NCBI GenBank assembly: GCA_035610835.1
Contig: CM069449.1
Coordinates: 13,650,531 to 13,714,530, forward strand
DNA: 64,000 nucleotides
Source of the DNA: Ophiura sarsii
Lineage: Eukaryota; Echinodermata; Ophiuroidea; Amphilepidida; Ophiuridae
Direction of reading: 5' to 3'
The notes under the pieces were generated by a model. The model was not told the DNA's origin. It worked only from the letters and a program-made list of their open reading frames with translations, and made no database searches. This document shows, in pieces, positions 57,781 through 64,000 of the stretch (positions within the stretch are counted from its first letter, which is position 1; every line of letters starts with the position of its first letter). The translations under genes and the position numbers were made by a program.

Positions 57781-58207
57781 CCAATTTGATTTAGCTGAAA
57801 CATGATAACAAGTGGTTTGAATGCTAGTTACCCTAATCGCTTCTTTCATTTGTCAATTAAAATATAACCTGTTTCAGGAGCACGGATGAATTATATGTGG
57901 GTCAAACCAGGGAGAATCGTGACATATGAGTTTGGTTCCAAGGGTGCTTCTCAAATCAAGTCAGATTTTGAAGTAGGAAATAAAAATGATACGAATGCGT
58001 AATCATCACAGTGAATATCGTGATAGGCAAATACCCGTGTGCCTTACATTCATATCATTTTACCGTGTTGAAGCAATAGAAAGAGATACCATTGTAAGGT
58101 TGACCGGTATCTTCGTAACCTTGATTTGATGTTGACGGATACCGATGTAAATCATTGTTTCGAAAATTATGTATACAGCTTTTGTTATTGTATCTTCCTT
58201 GTGTTAA

Positions 58208-58440
58208 TTTAGCATTTTCCACGCGGCTATTAGTTTTACCATATAAGCCTACAATACAGATTTTCAGAAATCTTTTCAAACTTTCAGTCTCATGTCAAGA
58301 ATTGCTTGTCCTTATTTAAATGCATTTTTCATGTTGATTCCAAATATGGTGATGAAAATAAATATTTTTGATATTTTTGAAACATTTTGTGAAATGTTGG
58401 AACTGTCGTCTGCAGACGACTACTAACTGAAAGTGTTTTA
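58208..58440 (-). mobile_element. TTAA element (copy 12), beside the PNT exon
   Basis: Reverse copy with decayed ends (GCATTTTCCACGCGGC; CTGAAAGTGTTTTA). It ends 99 bp before the PNT exon and so lies within reach of the branch-point region, though the polypyrimidine tract and acceptor are outside it. Confidence 0.85.
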
Positions 58441-58539
58441 TAATGAAGGATTTATTTCTTTTTATTTATTAATAATATGATCAACTAATTGTTTGATTGG
58501 ACCTATCTAAAATTTCTTCAATTCCCCCTTTTCCCTCAG

Positions 58540-58740
58540 ATCCCAACATGTGGACTGCGGACCACGTGCAACAGTGGGTCCAGTGGGCCGTACGGGAGTA
58601 CTCCCTCACCGACGTTCAGGTGTCCAGGTTCACTATGGAGGGAAAGCAGCTGTGTAAAATGACGCGGGACGATTTCACGAGGCTCACCAACGCATACAAC
58701 TCCGACGTTCTTCTTTCACATTTAAACTTCCTCAAACAAG
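58540..58740 (+). CDS. erg: ERG/FLI1-family ETS factor, Pointed (PNT) domain exon
   Basis: Exon of 201 nt encoding nearly the whole Pointed/SAM domain of the same gene. The PNT domain is a helical protein-interaction module; it does not bind DNA. Visible signatures are DPNMWTADHVQQW, WAVREYSL, GKQLCKMTRDDF and VLLSHLNFL, close to human ERG (DPTLW, WAVKEYGL, GKELCKMTKDDF, ILLSHLHYL). A strong polypyrimidine tract with CCCTCAG ends at 58539 and the donor CAAG|GTAAGC follows 58740. Phase 1 in and phase 1 out, so the incoming G from 37713 rebuilds the Asp of DPNMW exactly. The loop before EGKQLC is one residue shorter than in human ERG/FLI1 (VQVSRFTMEG against VNILLFQNIDG). An inverted-repeat element ends at 58440, only 99 bp upstream. 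The next exon and the ETS domain were not found before 64000. Confidence 0.95.
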
Positions 58741-59925
58741 GTAAGCCTTGTGCAAAATAAAAGATATTAATTCGCTGCAATAGTGCACGTTAGAATATAA
58801 CCGCTACCAGGTCAATTGGCTCACGCTAACTTTGTTACGAACCACTGATCACATTGATCGTAATACAAAGCCTATGGCAGTATCATAATTCGAAGTAGAT
58901 GCATCACTACGTCAACGAAATGCGTAGTCAGTATCATCTGTTGGCTCCAGTTTTGTTCCCACATCCCTATCACACCACTTTGTTTGAAACTAACATCGTT
59001 TTTATTTATAATATATATAGTGGCTTAGATTACCCAGTATGCTTTACTTTCATGCACGTCTATCTTTCATCAATTGATAGCAATATTACCTTGTAATTTT
59101 GGGTTGAATGAATCGCGTATTAGCAATAGAAGCCTTTTTTTTAGTTAATGAAAGTGGTATAACTGAATTATTTCGTGTGAAACTGGATAATTATGTGACA
59201 TTTCTTGGGGGTTCTGAAAATGTCGACACTTTCATTTATTTTTGGCGTTTTTGCTATTTATGGCCTGATTTCAAGCCCTTTTTTGGGTTTTTATGCACGT
59301 TCATTCACTGCTTATTCTACTAGCATTTTAATAAAGCTGGTGCAGTGGTCAATCAACAGTATTTCATATACACACGTTCTATACTGACTCGGACGATACA
59401 TGAGAGATATCGCCATAGCATGGCGCTGCCATTTTGACCGGTGTTTTATTTAAATAGCGCCATCGTGTGAAGTTTGGATGTTTGTAAATCTAGCGAGTCA
59501 TTTTGTGGATGGTTGACAGCACACCATCATAATGTAAACTACCCTTTGGTGGTCAAGTCTACATTGCTAAAAGTGTCATAGGTAATTTGTTTAATTAATT
59601 GATCAGACTATCAAAATATAGAATCACGTAATACAAAGGAATTGTCATTATTCATGTTATTGAACCAAAACGCAGTAAGTAATAGACGACGCCTTATTAA
59701 ACGGCTTTGGATATTTATTTTTATTTTTCAGTTTGCCATTTTTCGCATCATTTTGAAAATACAAGTATTGATTAAAACAATAACTGATAGAAAGAGAAAC
59801 AAAATGATAGGTTAATGAAAATAAAAACAGTTACACTGGGGTTGGCCCCTTAACTTCACAGGTTAAAAAAATAAAATCATTTAGTTACAATGTGACTTAT
59901 TGTATTTTGAATAGGCCTAATATTG
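58741..59925. other. ERG intron after the PNT exon
   Basis: Starts GTAAGC. No further ERG exon is recognised; ORFs at 58899 and 59108-59387 show no ETS motif. Confidence 0.5.
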
Positions 59926-60169
59926 TTAACACGCGCAGTAGACGTCTGCAGACGACATTCCAAAATGTCACAAAATGTTTCAAAAATATCACAATTATTA
60001 AATTTTATAATTAAATTTGGAATCATCATGAGATATGCATTGAAACAAGTACAAACAGGCCTAATGTTGGTTCAGTAATCCTTGAGAAAGATCTTGAAAG
60101 TTAGGAAAGGTTTCTGAAAAATATATTTTGTATAAATGGTAACACGCCAATAGCCGCGTGAAAGTGCGG
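59926..60169 (+). mobile_element. TTAA element (copy 13)
   Basis: Forward copy: TTAACACGCGCAGTAGACGT (part of the end lost) and AATAGCCGCGTGAAAGTGCG at the right. Confidence 0.85.
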
Positions 60170-61305
60170 TTGATTATATTGGTGTCGGACACGATTGCTC
60201 TTATTTTGAACTCGTAAAAGTTTAAAATATCCACACACAAAAAGAAAGGTCGTGTCCATCGTTCATTCGTCAGCAAAACACAATCAACATCCCCCCCCCC
60301 CCCCCAGCCTATCAATCTGCGTCTTATAATATCGGACTTCGAAGCACAAGCAAGTTCGGGCAATCACTGAACATTAATTAAGACTCGGAAATTGAATAAG
60401 TTTGACGCTTTTTAAAATCTTCTCGCTATAATTCTTCTGCTGAACTTTTTAACCCAAAATTATTCAGCGATTTTCCCCCCTTTCTGTCAAACTGTAATTT
60501 GCCTCCTTTCATTTAGTCCCAATTGCACGTGTGGACGTGCGCGTGCGGTCATCGGGATGTCACGCAAGATAAGGCCACTCAGGAAGCCCGATGATAATCC
60601 CTAATTTGTACAACTTCCTTGATACTTTAACAGGCAACGCACCTTGATACTTAAAAACTGGCAACCCACACATCACTCGAGGGACCTATAATTATATTAA
60701 AATTGAAAACGACATAAGAACTTTTCCCCACTGATGATGAAAAGCGTTTATTAGATTTTATTAACAAATATTTCAAAAGTTTTTCTGAGTACAGGATGCA
60801 GCTTGTTGATATGGTCAATATATTTGGTATGGGAGTATGAAATGAGTTAATAAATAAGCCTAAAGATCTAACTATTGGCACATTTGTCAGATATTCATAA
60901 AAAATGGAAAGGAAGAACTAACACCATTTTGATTAATTAACTGAAATAAGTATAAGATAAATTCCTGTCCTGAATCTATATTAAAAACCAGTCTAGTTTA
61001 ATTATAAACTTCTGATAGGAAGTATAGCTTCAGTAAAATGTATCAACGCTTTTTTTAATTTTTAATGCAGTTTCTTTTTTAATATGTTATAAGATTAAAT
61101 TCAAATATAATTTCAAGCTTTATTTTTTTACATTTCAAAATGTTTATTGCACGTACACGTTGCATTGACTTACGCATGCGCTGTGACTTCATGAGGCAAA
61201 TAAATAATTAATCTACAACTATACACTTACATTTCATGTTATAAAAGCCAAAATAAACGACAATTCTAGACAAATTGTTGGTTTTAAGTCACCATAGTCA
61301 CCATT
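60170..61305. other. Intronic, nothing assigned
   Basis: C run at 60291-60305. Otherwise AT-rich without features. Confidence 0.4.
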
Positions 61306-61615
61306 TAGGCCAAACAAAGAAGAAAGTTTGTCTCAGAAACCCACCCGCATTGCTGTCTCAGAAGCCCGCCCGCATTGGTATGTGAAATGAGCTACGGCGC
61401 GTAGGTCTATGCGCTGAGGCCAAAAACCTTCTTCTTATTTTCTTTTCATTTAAAAAAAAAATGTAATTATTTTTTTTATTTTAGAAAAAAGTTTAAAAAA
61501 AAGGTCTCTGAAGCTTGGATTAGCAATAGCCTATTTTCTATAAAAAAAAATCGCACAGCACTTAGTTTATTTGCAAAATGTTTCTGAGACAGACTGTCTT
61601 CTTGGTTTGGCCTTA
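61306..61615. mobile_element. TAGGCCAAAC inverted-repeat element, copy 2
   Basis: Ends TAGGCCAAACAAAGAAGA and TTCTTGGTTTGGCCTTA, each followed inward by GTCTCAGAAAC or its inverse. The core is A/T runs. Relative of 33690-34093; both copies share CACAGCAC...TAGTTT/ATAGGTTT near the right arm. Confidence 0.7.
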
Positions 61616-64000
61616 TAGAATTAATTAATGTTCTCAATGAGATCATCTGAATATAAAACTAGTGACAAAACATGCCGATAGATTATCATGATAGATTATC
61701 AACGGTCATGTATTAAACAAAACCCGACCATAATTCGTTATTTAATACATCTAGTACAATATGGCTTAGAAATTAAAAAAGGTTGCAACATTTATCATCG
61801 CATGACGACAACGCATGCGCAGTCTTGTCAAGGTCAACTATTTTTAATTTATTAATACTAGTACACTGGGCTGAACTTTTCACCACCACGGCCAAGTCTA
61901 ACAAAAGATGAGTCCTACGAATTCACCTGCTCCGCATGTTTTCCATAATTAATAATTATTTGTATTATATTATTATTATTTTGTGTGATAATTTCGTCTT
62001 TATGAACCATTCACCTGCTGCTGAATCTGGGAGGGTGCAAGGCACGTGTTGAGAAGTTCATGCTTTTATATAATTGTATAAACCCATGGCTTTAGGCACT
62101 TTAGTGTATCTAGCATTAAAAATAGACCTAGACCTATTCGTTTAACCCTGCATCGGCGGAACGTGTGTCTAACACCGGTTTCTTAATAACTATCCTATAG
62201 GCTTCGTTGTCTTTCTCTGTATGCTCGTTGTAATTACAAGACAATAGTTGAAAGAAAGTAAAATCGTTTGATTGCTTTCAAGTTCAAGAATTATTTGTCT
62301 CCCACGCTTATAGAAATGAAAATAAATTTCGCATTGGAGAGAATCTTCACTAAACATAAGAATTGTTAACATTAATAGAAGATAGCCTATGTATTTGCTT
62401 AAAATAAATTATTTTAAATATAGGCTATATAAGAATAATAATTATATTAGAATGTAATGGTTAAGGCAACAAACTAATTTGAGATCGGGTAAAAATTGGT
62501 GGATATTCGTTTAGGTGTACTTCATAGCCCTATATGCCTCGTGCATGCGATATCGCTATAGTATTCGTAGGCTTAATGTAGAGCTAGAGACTCAGGTTTT
62601 CCGTTTTCTAGATGTCAAATTCCGTTTCCTAAATTAAATGAATTATAAATTTACATAGTTTTTAATACCAATGGTGTAAGCTTAAAAAGTGATGAACCAA
62701 AAATGGTTTGCAACAAAATCATTGAATTCCGGTAAAACGGAAAACTTCTGTCTCTATCTTAATGCATGCAAAATGTCCAGTCCTCCACATGCGTATAAAG
62801 ATGAGACAGGCTATTTACACTTCGTGGCCATGTTTACTATAGGCCTAAGCATAAGGATAAAGATACCTTACTTCGTGAAACGTAGGCCTGTATGTCTGTG
62901 CACAAAATCCATATCAGAAGCAATAAGGCAGGTTCAAAACAAAGAGGAAATGGGTCTGACAGAAAAGAAAGTATCCCTCAAAAAGTTGGCTCGAAATCCA
63001 AAGTAGGCCTAGCTAGCTACTGTACATCTACGTTTAAGGATTAAGTATGAATGCTCAACACAGAAAAGATGGGAAGAGGATATACGGTAGACATCTCTCT
63101 AAATTGGAGCGAACACAAAGATTGTAAAATATGTATGCTTTTATCATCTACGCTTTAATAATAAAGGATAAAGACTTGTACCAACTGTTGAATTCTTTCA
63201 AACAATATCGTGTATAAGCACGGGTTATAGACCTTGTTTTACCTGTGGTACACAGTAGTATTTCCTGCGTATTAAGCACGATAATCTCATTTAATTACGA
63301 AGGATATTGGATTATCAATGGATTACCAACCGGCAATACATTTTTTTGGCACAAGCTTAATAAATCTTCATGTTGTCAATAAAACTTGTACAGTACTCGA
63401 TAATTTTTATTTGAACCCGTCAATTTCAATTGCGCTATGTTACCCTTTTAGTATGCATTTCTATCGGTTTCCTGAAATATTATAAATGATTTCCATATTG
63501 ATATGAATATACAGTTTTCAACATTTTATAGTCCTTAGTAATTACACTGACTAAGCAAATTGTCTTAGGCTTACTAAATACGCCGCATTTACCCAGCATG
63601 CCTAAACTTGTGTACATGTGTGGCTAGAAAAGCACGCAAATCCACTAGCACCCGCTGTAGCGCATGGGCGCTTCTTGCCATATCTTTTAACTATATAGTA
63701 AAGCGTTCTGCGTAGGCTTACAGATAACATGATTGGGCGAATTTATAAAGATTGCATGTAAAGTAAAGAAGCATACCGCCCAATTGGGCGTTAAAGACGC
63801 AGGATGAATCCATTGGCGAGCACCTAATACATTGAATATAGTTCCGGTTTGATTATCAGCGTGCACAGGTGCGCGTAGTAGTATTGCCGATAAAACGCGT
63901 GTCAATCACCCCTGCCCCTGTCACGACCAGTTTCTCTGTGTCGTGGGTGATGTAACGAAACGAGGGCGGATTAAAGTATTTCCGTTTTAACTTTAAAACG
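61616..64000. other. Probable ERG intron to the window end
   Basis: The 105-codon ORF at 62689-63006 (MMNQKWFATKSLNSG) has a basic tail but no recognised domain. TAGGCCTA at 62840 and 63004. No ETS-domain coding found. Confidence 0.4.

Larger units (their letters stand above)
37714..58539 (+). other. Large ERG intron, about 20.8 kb
   Basis: GT...AG intron between the N-terminal and PNT exons, defined by matching phases. It holds eight copies of the TTAA element (one ending just before the PNT exon), long foldbacks, two tandem arrays, a hammerhead-like motif and possible internal promoters (49.4 and 50.2 kb). Alternative start sites are known in vertebrate ERG and FLI1, so internal promoters here are plausible but unproven. 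Confidence 0.85.

Noticed and set aside
62689..63006. 105-codon ORF as the next ERG exon
   Set aside because: No ETS-domain or linker motif, no matching phase-1 acceptor at its start, and low-complexity basic tail.

Overview
This is an AT-rich, intron- and repeat-rich animal (metazoan) window. It lacks the dense, RBS-led ORFs of a prokaryote, and only a few short exons stand out. The one gene I can name is an ERG/FLI1-type ETS transcription factor on the + strand. One 613-nt exon (37101-37713) carries the family's N-terminal EALSVVSEDQSLF signature and ends in NVTTNEKRVIVPA. About 20.8 kb downstream a 201-nt exon (58540-58740) carries the Pointed (PNT/SAM) domain. The phases match exactly: the G of the first exon joins AT of the second to make the Asp of DPNMW. 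The ETS DNA-binding domain is not in the window and should lie beyond 64000. The organism is most likely a marine invertebrate. An echinoderm or other non-vertebrate deuterostome is favoured from the general look of the repeats and the erg gene, but this is not proven.

Layout. 1-20 kb: no firm gene. It holds minisatellites, nonautonomous TA-flanked (mariner-like) elements, foldback elements, tRNA-derived fragments and one possible membrane-anchor exon (14209). 20-25 kb: two possible first exons. One has two CxxC pairs (20415-20623). The other is short (24851-24919), ends in a strong GTAAGT donor in phase 0, and could splice to the ERG exon at 37101. 25-37 kb: non-coding, with foldbacks, a mariner-like element and a hammerhead-like motif at 35420. 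37.7-58.5 kb: the large ERG intron, full of repeats. It contains possible internal promoters near 49.4 and 50.2 kb. A candidate alternative first exon (49450-49627) is phase-compatible with the PNT exon. 55.95-57.38 kb: a tandem array whose units alternate between two types, 1.2 kb before the PNT exon. 58.7-64 kb: next ERG intron and its repeats.

The repeats are the most unusual part. Thirteen copies of a ~240-bp inverted-repeat element with TTAA ends (piggyBac-like) are scattered on both strands, one ending 99 bp before the PNT exon. At least seven foldback elements share one design: each is filled with its own short word repeated in both orientations. Two hammerhead-ribozyme-like cores, on opposite strands, have compensating changes in stem I (GACC/GGTC versus GTCC/GGAC). 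The octamer TAGGCCTA occurs 13 times where about one is expected.

All names come from reading the sequence. No database search or RNA data was available.
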